This document shows positions 27,048 to 36,325 of a DNA stretch of 64,000 bases, one piece after another; the first letter of the stretch is position 1, and the number at the start of each line of letters is the position of its first letter. The translations under genes were made by a program, and so were the position numbers. The stretch spans positions 790,206 through 854,205 of the forward strand of contig NZ_QNRT01000002.1 in assembly GCF_003315245.1 (NCBI RefSeq). The letters run 5' to 3'. Source of the stretch: Arenicella xantha (GTDB lineage Bacteria; Pseudomonadota; Gammaproteobacteria; Arenicellales; Arenicellaceae). The notes under the pieces were generated by a model. That model was not told where the DNA came from. It ran no database searches and saw only the letters and a program-made list of their open reading frames with translations.

Positions 27048-29612
27048 ATGAGCACCACGATTGAACAGTTAAAAACGCTCGGCCGATATCAGATATCACG
27101 CCCATTAGGGCGTGGTGGCATGGGTATAGTGTATCTGGCACAAGACACCGAATTGGCTCGCGATGTCGCCATTAAATGTTTTTCCCTAGACGCCAATCAA
27201 CGCGATCTAACTACGCGCCTTAAGCAAGAAGCGGTGTTGTTGGCTAAATTAAACCATCCGAACGTCATCCAACTTTATGATGTTGTCGAAGACAACGAGA
27301 CTCTTGGCTTAGTGATGGAATTCGCCGACGGCACCACCTTAAGGCAAACCCTGAAAGAGCAACCACCAACCCTGCACACCGCTCTAAGTTACTTAGCGCA
27401 GATTGCCAACGGCCTACAGCAAGCTCACAAGGCGGGCATTATTCACTGTGATTTGAAGCTCGACAATATCTTGATGGCAGGACAAACCCCCAAGATTAGT
27501 GACTTTGGAATCGCTCAAGCTCGGCGTGACCACGCCGACCAACCGCGAACGAACTCGCAACAAGTAACTGGTAGTTCGTACTCTGCATCGCCGGAACAAG
27601 CACAAGGCTTGCCGCTCGATTTTCGCACCGACGTATTTTCATTTGGCGTTCTGGCGTATCAAGTGCTAAGCGGCCGACACCCGTTTGGCAAAACACTTGA
27701 TCAACGTGAAATGCTCGAGCGAATCGTGAATCAGCGTTTCGAATTAAACACCGTAGATCGCCATAATTGGCCGATTGCACTGCAAGCACTAATCACCGAG
27801 CTACTGGAAAAGCAGCCGCAAAACCGACCCAGCAACATGGCTAAGGTTGCGCAGCAACTGCAAGAGATCCAGCGCAGCCTAGACGGCGAAAATGAAATAG
27901 ATGATGCAACCGCTATTATCCAAGCGGTGTCGGCCAAACCAGCTAAAACCACGCGCCGCTGGCTCGCTGGAGGGATGATTGGGTCAATCATTTTAGCCGC
28001 CTCGATCGGACTTATTATGCTGCAGCCGTCAAATCAAAAGATGCTATCAGTAGCCGTTCTAGCGCCTAATTTCTCACATTCTAATAACAATTTTGATACC
28101 AGTCGACAGCGCCGAATTGTCGCCACCATTAAAACCAGTTTAGAAGAAAGCCTGCTACGCAGTGATACCTTACGACTCAACCCCAACTCAGACATCGATG
28201 TATTTGAGGGTAATTTCGTCAAATTCGCCAATGCGATCGCCGCCGATTACATTATTCGCCCTAGCGCTGATTGCCAGCAACAACGCTGCCAAATCGTATT
28301 GCAAAAGCTCTCTGGCGCAAGCGGGCTAGTAGAGCAGCAGTTAGACTGGCCGGTGGTCGCCACGTCAATGTCAGATATTCGCGAAACCATTGCGACCCAA
28401 TTTCCCAGCCTATTTCCCAACCTCAAATCCGTATTTGAGCAACCGGCAGTCGGTGAGGAGTCGTATCAACGCTATCTGGATTTGTATCTCACGACGCCAA
28501 ATGACTCCGATGATGCGCTTGCACAACTCAAAGAACTCGAAGATTTACAATTAGAAGCAGCTAAGTTCCTACCTCTGTACAAGCTGTATTCGCGGCGCGC
28601 ACTCGATTTGTTTGATCGCACTGGCGACAATAAAATACTGAACCGCCTAAACGTATTCCTTAGCCGCGCGCCAACGCTATTACGCGAGCAACCGACTTTT
28701 AAGCAACTTGAGTTTCGACATTTACTTAAAACCCGCGATTTTCTCGGAGCCGAATCGGTGGTGGCATGGATGGGCGCAAAAAATGCTGACCGCGTACTGG
28801 TTAATGACTTACAAGCCTTGCTGGCTTGGGAAAAAGACAACTATGACGACGCACTCGCACTAGAGCGCGAAAGCGTTTTGCTGCAACCTTCGTACACACG
28901 CTTTTACAATCTCGCTGTATCGGAATACACACTGGGCAACCTCGAACAAGCACGAGAGGCCGCCAAACGCACGCTTGAGCTGGTGCCACAAGATATTGAC
29001 GCGCTCAACTTAATAGCGGCGATTGAACTCACCAACGGTAACTTAGACGATGCGGCACGGCTTTACCGTGAGCTGGTAGTTCAAAGCCCAGACAGCTATG
29101 GCTACTTAAACCTTGGTGTAACGCTCATGTTGCAAGGTCAATTTGATGAGTCAATACATTACATTCAGATGGCAACGGACTTAAACCCTGGTAACCCCGA
29201 ATATCAACTTAACTTAGCAGATGCCCACCTATTGGCCGGTCAACTACAAGCTGCGAATAAAGCTTATCAACGCGTGATTGATAATACCGCCACCTTAGAT
29301 GGCGCCACTCAGTTTTATTTTAGGGCTCAAGCACAAGCTCACCTTGGCGACTTTAATCAAGCGATCAAAACCCTACGACTAGCAGAACAAACCTATTCGG
29401 CCACGCCAGAATCAGCGTATGCAGCGGCATTAGTGCATGCCTTAGCTGGCAATAACAGCGCCGCAATCGTTGAAACTGAAAACGCCATTAATGGCGGCAT
29501 TGGTGCCGTTTGGTTTCACTTAAGCTGGTTTAATCGTCTATGTGATTCGGAATTATTCGTGACGTTAGTACAACACGGAGATAAAAACCCATGCCGAGGC
29601 GATCCAAACTAG
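27048..29612 (+). CDS. Membrane-anchored Ser/Thr protein kinase with TPR sensor region
   Basis: This 854-residue kinase has a Hanks-type domain at residues ~12-272: LGRGGMGIVY glycine loop, VAIKCF with the ATP-binding Lys, HCDLKLDN catalytic loop and SDFGIA. The usual Arg of the HRD motif is Cys, so it is a non-RD kinase and may not depend on activation-loop phosphorylation. A membrane segment follows near 307-325. An extracytoplasmic region of ~520 residues follows, with tetratricopeptide repeats toward the end (ALNLIAAIELTNGNLDDAA, YLNLGVTLMLQGQFDES). It is co-directional with the FHA gene. Its stop shares the bases CTAG with the stop of the convergent gene. Confidence 0.92.
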   Translation: MSTTIEQLKTLGRYQISRPLGRGGMGIVYLAQDTELARDVAIKCFSLDANQRDLTTRLKQEAVLLAKLNHPNVIQLYDVVEDNETLGLVMEFADGTTLRQTLKEQPPTLHTALSYLAQIANGLQQAHKAGIIHCDLKLDNILMAGQTPKISDFGIAQARRDHADQPRTNSQQVTGSSYSASPEQAQGLPLDFRTDVFSFGVLAYQVLSGRHPFGKTLDQREMLERIVNQRFELNTVDRHNWPIALQALITELLEKQPQNRPSNMAKVAQQLQEIQRSLDGENEIDDATAIIQAVSAKPAKTTRRWLAGGMIGSIILAASIGLIMLQPSNQKMLSVAVLAPNFSHSNNNFDTSRQRRIVATIKTSLEESLLRSDTLRLNPNSDIDVFEGNFVKFANAIAADYIIRPSADCQQQRCQIVLQKLSGASGLVEQQLDWPVVATSMSDIRETIATQFPSLFPNLKSVFEQPAVGEESYQRYLDLYLTTPNDSDDALAQLKELEDLQLEAAKFLPLYKLYSRRALDLFDRTGDNKILNRLNVFLSRAPTLLREQPTFKQLEFRHLLKTRDFLGAESVVAWMGAKNADRVLVNDLQALLAWEKDNYDDALALERESVLLQPSYTRFYNLAVSEYTLGNLEQAREAAKRTLELVPQDIDALNLIAAIELTNGNLDDAARLYRELVVQSPDSYGYLNLGVTLMLQGQFDESIHYIQMATDLNPGNPEYQLNLADAHLLAGQLQAANKAYQRVIDNTATLDGATQFYFRAQAQAHLGDFNQAIKTLRLAEQTYSATPESAYAAALVHALAGNNSAAIVETENAINGGIGAVWFHLSWFNRLCDSELFVTLVQHGDKNPCRGDPN

Positions 29613-30154
29613 TCCCCATTTTTCTTGCGTACGGCCACACTCGGGTCTTCGGTCACCAATATATTTGACAGGGTATCGGTTATATTGAATGTCAGGGCAC
29701 CGGCTTCGACCTCCTCACACTTGAAACAAACGCGGAGTTCACGTCCACCAGGCAATACTTCGAGAATAGTTACACAAGAAGCGAGCGGACCCTTATGGTT
29801 CTCCAGTCCAGTCCAAGAAAGGTTGGCCGGATGTAACGCAACAAACGTATACGATGGGTCACCAAAAATTCGTATATTCGCGCGAAATATATTGTCTGGG
29901 TTCTCAAACTCAAGATCAATTTTTTCGATGCGACGTCCGGGTACACCACTACGAGATAAGCGAAGCGTAGCATTCGGCGCACAATCGCCAGAACTATCAG
30001 GTGCCACCAACAATAGCCAATCCCGCTCCACCAACGTCTGATCGACTAGCACATAGCCGGGCGCTGGAACCACATCAATTTTATGGCTATTTCTGCCATC
30101 TGCTGCCGAATCCGATGCGGATTGAGTTTCATTTTTCGCTGTGCGTTTAGTCAT
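29609..30154 (-). CDS. Hypothetical protein convergent to the kinase
   Basis: A 181-residue soluble protein that I do not recognise. The first ~30 residues are polar and probably disordered. The remainder looks all-beta, with alternating hydrophobic stretches such as LLLVAPDS, RANIRIFGD, TFVALHPANLSW, CVTILEVL and ELRVCFKCEE. There is no signal peptide and no membrane segment. GAGGAAAT lies just before the ATG, which supports it being a real gene. It overlaps the kinase gene tail to tail by four bases. Confidence 0.65.
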   Translation of the reverse strand: MTKRTAKNETQSASDSAADGRNSHKIDVVPAPGYVLVDQTLVERDWLLLVAPDSSGDCAPNATLRLSRSGVPGRRIEKIDLEFENPDNIFRANIRIFGDPSYTFVALHPANLSWTGLENHKGPLASCVTILEVLPGGRELRVCFKCEEVEAGALTFNITDTLSNILVTEDPSVAVRKKNGD

Positions 30155-30756
30155 AGTAATTTCCTCTGTATATCTTGAGTGTGGGGGAATTGAGCATGGG
30201 GCTCAATCTCGGTGCCATAGCGTCTCACTGTTGACTGTCGTAGCCAAAATCGTGAGTCGCGCCTATGAGATAATACGTTATGAGACATTTGTATTGTTAA
30301 ATATCGCTTATCATGGATTTTAAGCGCTGAGTCTTGCGCCAAGACTCACCTAGTGAGCCAATAATTTGGATACGTATTAATCATATAAGCGACGATCATG
30401 ACACTCAAGAACTCTACTCTAGGACAGTTTGCCTAACAATTACAGGCTATTACGTCGCTCAAGGAATACGAGAGGATTGCCTTTTCGCGCTCATATCAAC
30501 ACAAACTAAGCAGCAATCTTTTGCTCCCGTCATATTGACACACTATACTATTGACAGACGTAAACAATATTTGATGTGGTAGCGACCATTATTCCTGAAC
30601 CACGGACTAACACACCTCGATCAACGGTCAATGCCCGCCCTACTTTAACGTGTTCACATCATCACCTTAAAATAGCACTCAAGCGGTCAAAGCTAGTTGG
30701 CCCATAAATAGCGAACACATTAAATCAAACGACAAATCTTAAGACAGGAGATCAAG
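30155..30756. other. 602-bp intergenic region with one perfect hairpin
   Basis: Divergent spacer between the unknown protein and the molybdenum hydroxylase genes. TGAGTCTTG (30328-30336) and CAAGACTCA (30340-30348) form a perfect nine-pair hairpin with a CGC loop and no U-tract. Short reading frames here lack ribosome sites and protein-like composition. I see no RNA gene. Confidence 0.4.
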
Positions 30757-31239
30757 ATGCTAGAAATCAAATTGAACGGCGAAGCCGTGACGCTGGATGC
30801 CGACCCAGCGATGCCGCTACTCTACGCGATTCGCGATCTCGCACAGCTCACCGGCACTAAATTCGGTTGCGGTATGGGCTTATGCGGCGCCTGCACCGTA
30901 CACCTCGACGGTCAGCCTATTCGCTCATGTGTCACACCCGTGTCAGCGGCGGTAGGTAAGTCAATCACCACCATCGAAGGGTTAAAAGTAGAGCAAGCAT
31001 TACATCCAGTGCAACAAGCATGGATCAATAATAAAGTGCCTCAGTGCGGATACTGCCAATCTGGGCAAATGATGAGTGCCGCCGCTCTTCTTGCCACGAA
31101 CTCTTCACCAAGCGATGACGATATCGATGTCGCAATGCAAGGCAATATATGCCGTTGTGGCACCTACCCGAGAATTCGCGCAGCAATTAAAGAAGCGGCC
31201 TCGGCGATCAAAGCTGAATCGCAGGCGGTGAAGTCATGA
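30757..31239 (+). CDS. Molybdenum hydroxylase small subunit, (2Fe-2S) protein
   Basis: The 160-residue iron-sulfur subunit of a xanthine-oxidase-family enzyme, closest in layout to isoquinoline 1-oxidoreductase alpha subunits. The plant-type cluster motif is [15 protein letters not shown] plus a later Cys. The second cluster ligands are CGYCQSG and CRCGTY. It passes electrons from the molybdenum subunit to an external acceptor. AGGAGATCAAG directly precedes the ATG. The gene overlaps the large-subunit gene by an ATGA, so the subunits are made together. Confidence 0.93.
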   Translation: MLEIKLNGEAVTLDADPAMPLLYAIRDLAQLTGTKFGCGMGLCGACTVHLDGQPIRSCVTPVSAAVGKSITTIEGLKVEQALHPVQQAWINNKVPQCGYCQSGQMMSAAALLATNSSPSDDDIDVAMQGNICRCGTYPRIRAAIKEAASAIKAESQAVKS

Positions 31240-33533
31240 GCACACATCAACAAGTAAACCGTCGTCAATTTTTGTCCTTAACCGGTCGAGCCGGCGGCGC
31301 ACTTATTATCGGTGGCGGTCTCAGCACCTTCACTGGCAACGTACTGGCTGAATCGAGTAGCGCTGTATCAAGCGCGGCCGTAACCAATAGCGACACAACA
31401 AGCGAACTTGGTGTGTTTGTCAGCATCGCCAATAATGGTGACGTCGAGATCATTTGCCACCGCGCCGAAATGGGTCAAGGCATTCTAACCAGTGTGCCGC
31501 AACTAATTGCTGAAGAACTGTGTGCCGATTGGGATCGAGTCACAGCGGTGTTAGGTAAAGCCGACGTTCGTTATGGCGACCAAAGCACCGGTGGCTCAGC
31601 ATCGATTCGACGCTTTATCAAACACACTCGAGAAATGGGCGCGGTAGCGCGAGACATGCTTGAACAAGCTGCCGCTAATCGATGGGCGGTAAACAAAAGC
31701 GAAGTTTCGGCTTCACAACATCACGTGCATCACAGCAAAACGGGACGCAGCTTTGGCTTTGGAGAGTTAGCGGCCGACGCCGCCAAACTACCCGTACCGG
31801 CGGTCGACTCGCTAAACTTAAAAGACGTCAAGGATTTCACTATTGTTGGTGCCGATGTCGCACTCCAAGGCCTTGAGAATATTGTCATCGGCCAAGCCAC
31901 CTACGCCCAAGACATTCAATTACCAGGCATGCTGATTGCCAGTATTGAACGACCACCAGTGGTCGGGGGCAAAGTAAAATCGTTTGATGCGACTAATGCC
32001 AAAGCAGTCAAAGGAGTGGTAGACGTTGTGCAACTCAAAGACCGTTCTTTACCCGTAAATGTATTGCCGGTGTCTGGTGTCGCGGTGCTCGCCACCAATA
32101 CCTGGGCGGCCATCGAAGGCCGTAAAAAGCTCAAAGTCGAATGGGAGCATGGCGCTAATGCCACGCATGATTCTGAAGCGTATAAGACTGACTTAGTAAA
32201 GAAAGTTAACGCCAAGGCCAAACCCGTTCGCGTGGAAGGTGAAGACATTTACGCCCACCAGTTTGATCCAGAGAAAACCATAGAGGCCACCTACACGGTT
32301 CCCTACCACCATCATATGTCGATGGAAACTCCTGCAGCGACCGCCGTAATCCATGACAACGGACACTGTACGGTATGGACAGGTACACAAACCCCACAAT
32401 GGGGCAAAAATATGGTGCTCGCAGAACTGGGATTCGACCCAAAGACCGACAGCGATAAAGTCGAGCTGAACAATACTCTAATGGGCGGCGCTTTTGGTCG
32501 AAAAGGTAAAAATGACTTTACTATCGAAGCCGTTGAGCTAGCCAAAGCCACAGGCAAGCCAGTTAAGGTAGTGTGGAGCCGCGAAGACGACGTGAAGCAT
32601 GGTTTTTACCATTCCATTGCTGCCAACTACTTTAAAGCCGAATTGAACCAGCAGAATAGCAGCGATTACTGGCTGCAACGTCTCGCTTCACCGCCAATCG
32701 CGTGGATCTTTAATGACAAGGCGACTTACTTAGACGACGGCGCTTTGTCACTAGGATTTGCTGACGTGCCGTTTGACGTTAAGAATATGGCCTTTGAAAA
32801 CCAACAAGTCACAACACACGTTCGTACCGGTTGGGTTCGCTCGGTAGGCAATATTAATAATGCGTTTGGACTCGGATGTTTTGTCGATGAGTTAGCCGTC
32901 AAGGCCGGTATCGGAACTCGCGAAATGTGGATGAACCTGTTTGGTAAAGACCGTATCTTTGACCCGCGCAGAGAGGGTTTTAAAGGGTACTCCCAATATG
33001 GTCAAGAAACCGAAGATTACTTACTCGATATCGCCCGCTTTAAAGCCGTCCTCAATGAGGTAGTCGACAAAAGCAATGCCGAAGAAACACTGCCGGAAGG
33101 TCAAGGCTGGGGAATTTCAGTAGCCGCTAGCTTTAACTCGTATGCGGCGGCCGCCACCAAAGTCGCCGTTGTCGACGGACAAGTTGACGTGTTAGAGATG
33201 CATACTTCAATTGATTGCGGCTTAGTCGTAACGCCTGACCGCGTGGTATCACAAATGGAAGGCGCGATGATCATGGGGCTGTCAATGGCGTTAGAAAGCG
33301 AAATCACGGTAAAAGATGGCGCCATCGTACAAAATAATTTCTACGATTACCCCGTCTCACGTATCAACAAAGTACCGCCTTTACATGTACACATGGTGCG
33401 CTCAAATAAGGCGCCTGGTGGTGTCGGAGAACCTGGTTTACCGCCAGTTATGCCAAGCATAGTAAACGCAATTTTTCATGCATCCGGAGTACGCATACGC
33501 GACCTGCCGGTAAAGAAAACCATGAAAGTGTAA
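31236..33533 (+). CDS. Molybdenum hydroxylase large subunit, Tat-exported
   Basis: This 765-residue molybdopterin-binding subunit of the xanthine dehydrogenase family resembles isoquinoline 1-oxidoreductase beta. It starts with a twin-arginine signal, [20 protein letters not shown], so it is exported folded, with the small subunit probably carried along. [13 protein letters not shown] binds the cofactor and [11 protein letters not shown] contains the conserved active-site Glu. No FAD subunit is encoded nearby, in keeping with two-subunit enzymes that pass electrons to a cytochrome. No coxG/xdhC-type maturation gene lies in the window. Substrate unknown; aldehydes or N-heterocycles are possible. 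Confidence 0.92.
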   Translation: MSTHQQVNRRQFLSLTGRAGGALIIGGGLSTFTGNVLAESSSAVSSAAVTNSDTTSELGVFVSIANNGDVEIICHRAEMGQGILTSVPQLIAEELCADWDRVTAVLGKADVRYGDQSTGGSASIRRFIKHTREMGAVARDMLEQAAANRWAVNKSEVSASQHHVHHSKTGRSFGFGELAADAAKLPVPAVDSLNLKDVKDFTIVGADVALQGLENIVIGQATYAQDIQLPGMLIASIERPPVVGGKVKSFDATNAKAVKGVVDVVQLKDRSLPVNVLPVSGVAVLATNTWAAIEGRKKLKVEWEHGANATHDSEAYKTDLVKKVNAKAKPVRVEGEDIYAHQFDPEKTIEATYTVPYHHHMSMETPAATAVIHDNGHCTVWTGTQTPQWGKNMVLAELGFDPKTDSDKVELNNTLMGGAFGRKGKNDFTIEAVELAKATGKPVKVVWSREDDVKHGFYHSIAANYFKAELNQQNSSDYWLQRLASPPIAWIFNDKATYLDDGALSLGFADVPFDVKNMAFENQQVTTHVRTGWVRSVGNINNAFGLGCFVDELAVKAGIGTREMWMNLFGKDRIFDPRREGFKGYSQYGQETEDYLLDIARFKAVLNEVVDKSNAEETLPEGQGWGISVAASFNSYAAAATKVAVVDGQVDVLEMHTSIDCGLVVTPDRVVSQMEGAMIMGLSMALESEITVKDGAIVQNNFYDYPVSRINKVPPLHVHMVRSNKAPGGVGEPGLPPVMPSIVNAIFHASGVRIRDLPVKKTMKV

Positions 33534-33566
33534 TAGCCGTCGCTGAGCAAACAATCATTCAGTCAC

Positions 33567-34082
33567 ATGAAGCTCCTGATCGACGCTGATGCTTGCCCGG
33601 TGGTGATTAAAGAAATCATTTGCCGGGCCGCTCAACGAACACAAACACCAGCATGGTTTGTGGCAAATCAACTTATTTCGCTAGCGGAATCTCCTTGGCT
33701 TAGAGCCATACGAGTGGCTCAAGGCTTCGATGAAGCCGACAACGAAATTGTTAGCTTAGCGGAAACCGACGATTTGGTGATCACTAACGACATACCGCTC
33801 GCCGCCGATGTGTTGGCCAAAGGCGCATCGGCGATTAGTATGCGTGGTGAGAAATATTCTCCTGACTCCATCAAGGCCCAACTAACCATGCGCGACTTTA
33901 TGGACACACTTAGGGGCAGTGGTTCGCATACTGGCGGCCCCGCGCCATTGAATCACTCAGACCGGCAGCAATTCGCTAATAAACTCGATACCTTTCTACA
34001 ACTCACTCAGCAACAAACCACTAAACAACAACTTAGCAAACAACACTTTAGCAAACAACAACAGAGCAAGCGTAAAAGTTAG
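33567..34082 (+). CDS. yaiI: UPF0178 (YaiI/YqxD) family protein
   Basis: A 171-residue protein of the DUF188/UPF0178 family, which has a PIN-like fold. [34 protein letters not shown] and [11 protein letters not shown] carry the conserved acidic residues. [14 protein letters not shown] closes the family domain. A 25-residue Gln/Lys/Ser-rich tail with repeated SKQ units extends beyond the usual end. The function is unknown. It follows the molybdenum hydroxylase by 33 bp on the same strand and could be read through from it. Confidence 0.88.
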   Translation: MKLLIDADACPVVIKEIICRAAQRTQTPAWFVANQLISLAESPWLRAIRVAQGFDEADNEIVSLAETDDLVITNDIPLAADVLAKGASAISMRGEKYSPDSIKAQLTMRDFMDTLRGSGSHTGGPAPLNHSDRQQFANKLDTFLQLTQQQTTKQQLSKQHFSKQQQSKRKS

Positions 34083-34156
34083 TGCCCAACCCTCAACCTA
34101 GCCAACAGCACGATATATTTCGCAGTGTTGCTGGTTCGATAGAGTAATTAGGCCGA

Positions 34157-34795
34157 TTAAACAGCTTGTTGCAAGGTCTGCAACATTTCCACGAACGCTT
34201 CCTTGGGCTGACCACCAGATACCAAATATTTGTTGTCAAAGATAAATGCAGGCACCGCGCTGATGCCTTGTTGTTGTGATAACGCTTGGTCAGACCGCAC
34301 TTGATCGACATATTGGTCAGAATCAAGTACTCGCTGAGCTTCAGTCACCGGCAAGCCGACAGCATCGACACAGGCCAGCAGCGCAGCATGCTTACTTGGA
34401 TCGCCCGCTTGTTGAAAATACAAATCAAACAAGGCTAACTTTAGCTCAGTTTGCAACGAGTGCTCGGCAGCCCAGTGCAATAGACGGTGCGCATCGAATG
34501 TGTTGTAGATTCGTCCAGTGTCGGGGAAATTAAACTGATAACCGACTGACTCACCGCGCTCAATCAGGGTTTGTCGATTCGCCTGAGTTTGCGCCGGACT
34601 AAGTCCATACTTTTGTTGAATATGCTCAGCTCGGTCTTGCCCCTCAGGTGGCATGGTCGGGTTCAACTCAAATGGCCGCCAATGAATTGTGACATCTTCA
34701 TTTAAGGTTAACTCATCCAGTGCCGCCTTCAAGGCGCGGTAGCCAATGATGCACCAAGGACAAGAAACATCAGAAACAATATCGATAGTGTGCAT
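34157..34795 (-). CDS. DsbA-family oxidoreductase (FrnE-like)
   Basis: This 212-residue cytoplasmic protein has the thioredoxin fold of the DSBA domain. Its redox motif CPWC lies near residue 12, after strand MHTIDIVSDVS. A helical insertion follows, and ISAVPAFIFDNKYLVSGGQP near the C-terminus includes the cis-proline loop. Close relatives are called FrnE or 2-hydroxychromene-2-carboxylate isomerase-like. There is no signal peptide, so it acts in the cytoplasm. It is convergent with the UPF0178 gene. Confidence 0.9.
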   Translation of the reverse strand: MHTIDIVSDVSCPWCIIGYRALKAALDELTLNEDVTIHWRPFELNPTMPPEGQDRAEHIQQKYGLSPAQTQANRQTLIERGESVGYQFNFPDTGRIYNTFDAHRLLHWAAEHSLQTELKLALFDLYFQQAGDPSKHAALLACVDAVGLPVTEAQRVLDSDQYVDQVRSDQALSQQQGISAVPAFIFDNKYLVSGGQPKEAFVEMLQTLQQAV

Positions 34796-35064
34796 AACTT
34801 AAGGGCCTCGAACGGAGTGAATAAATTTAATTGCATAGTTTACTCGAAACACAGTACGCAACGTGTAATCGAATCACATTCAATACACGATACCCTCACA
34901 GCCGTCGATCTCCGTCAGCGATTTGATCGCTTATTCTAATTGCATTCAATTTGCGGTGAATTGTTGACCATCGATACGTAGAATCGGCGATAATGTATTC
35001 ATCAAAACCGAACACCACTCGCCATGCTAGTTAAGCATTGGCGCAGTAAATCCCAATATTCCTC

Positions 35065-36258
35065 ATGTCTGTAAAAGAATTTACCGCGTTTGTCGCAATA
35101 CTCATGTCCATCGTTGCGATTTCGATTGACGCCCTATTACCGGCCTTCAGCTTTATTGCATCTGACTTAAATGTGTCAGATCCTAACAAAATCCAACTGG
35201 TGATTAGCGCTCTGTTCTTAGGCTTGGCTATGGGCCAACTGGTATGTGGTCCGCTGTCGGATGCTTTCGGCCGTAAACCGGTGCTGTACGTGGCATTGGC
35301 AATCTACTTTATCGGCACCGCCGTTTGCTACTTTTCAAACAGTATCGAAATGTTGTTAGCTGGCCGCTGGATACAAGGCCTTGGCGTCGCTGGCCCGAAT
35401 ATTGCAGCGGTCTCATTAGTGCGTGATAGCTACAAAGGCCGAGAAATGGCCAAGATCATGTCACTGGTGATGATGGTTTTCATTATGGTGCCAACTCTGG
35501 CTCCAGCCTTGGGTCAACTAATTTTACTGTTTGCCGACTGGCGCTCTATTTTTATTCTCTACGCGGTCTATGGCACCATTATTCTGACGTGGGTTTATTA
35601 CCGATTAGATGAATCACTCCCAAAAGACAAGCGAATTCCGTTTAAAGCAAATCGCTTGGCCGCTGGATTTCGTGAAGTCCTATCGAATCGAAGCACCACA
35701 AGTTTGATGGTTTGCATGGGCTTAGTGTTCGGCTGCCTAATTGGCTATATCAATTCGTGCCAGCAGATTATTCAAGTGCAATTTGGCGCTGGCAAAATGT
35801 TCAGTGTCTACTTCGGCATGCTGGCGCTATTACTTGGCGTGTCATCATTATTCAACTCGCGATTTGTTGAGCGTCTTGGCATGCACTTCATTGCATCGCG
35901 GGCATTGCTCGTTATCGCTGGATCGTCATTGAGCTTTTTGGTAATACAACAATTTTTTGATGTTCGACTATGGATGTTCTTATTATATGCCGCCACTTTG
36001 TTTGGCAGCTTCGGACTTATCTTCGGCAACCTAAATGCCATGGCGATGGAGCCGATGGGTCACTTAGCTGGCATCGCCTCAGCCGTAATCGGTTCCACGT
36101 CTTCGTTAATGTCCATCACCATCGGCACCATCATTGGTCAACTCTATGATGGCACGGTCGCCCCAATCACCACCGGCGCCTTATTGATTGCTGCGGCCGC
36201 TTGGGCACTGCTGCAATACGCAAACCGGCAAAAGGATATGGCAACCGCCACAGTCTAA
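35065..36258 (+). CDS. Bcr/CflA-type multidrug efflux MFS transporter
   Basis: A 397-residue inner-membrane protein with about 12 hydrophobic helices. The MFS loop 2-3 motif is GPLSDAFGRKPVLY, and helix 4-5 features include WIQGLGVAGPNIAAVSLVRD, both typical of the Bcr/CflA drug:H+ antiporter subfamily. It stands alone in its orientation, with a 269-bp upstream gap. Exported compounds cannot be inferred. Confidence 0.9.
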   Translation: MSVKEFTAFVAILMSIVAISIDALLPAFSFIASDLNVSDPNKIQLVISALFLGLAMGQLVCGPLSDAFGRKPVLYVALAIYFIGTAVCYFSNSIEMLLAGRWIQGLGVAGPNIAAVSLVRDSYKGREMAKIMSLVMMVFIMVPTLAPALGQLILLFADWRSIFILYAVYGTIILTWVYYRLDESLPKDKRIPFKANRLAAGFREVLSNRSTTSLMVCMGLVFGCLIGYINSCQQIIQVQFGAGKMFSVYFGMLALLLGVSSLFNSRFVERLGMHFIASRALLVIAGSSLSFLVIQQFFDVRLWMFLLYAATLFGSFGLIFGNLNAMAMEPMGHLAGIASAVIGSTSSLMSITIGTIIGQLYDGTVAPITTGALLIAAAAWALLQYANRQKDMATATV

Positions 36259-36325
36259 TCAAGCCACCGCAGTCGAGCTATTAGGAGCGAGACTGCTGGT
36301 GACTGCGGGGTTGGCTACGGCTAAA

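Noticed and set aside
30334..30582. Short plus-strand ORF in the 602-bp intergenic region
   Set aside because: No ribosome site, overlaps the hairpin, and lacks protein-like composition.
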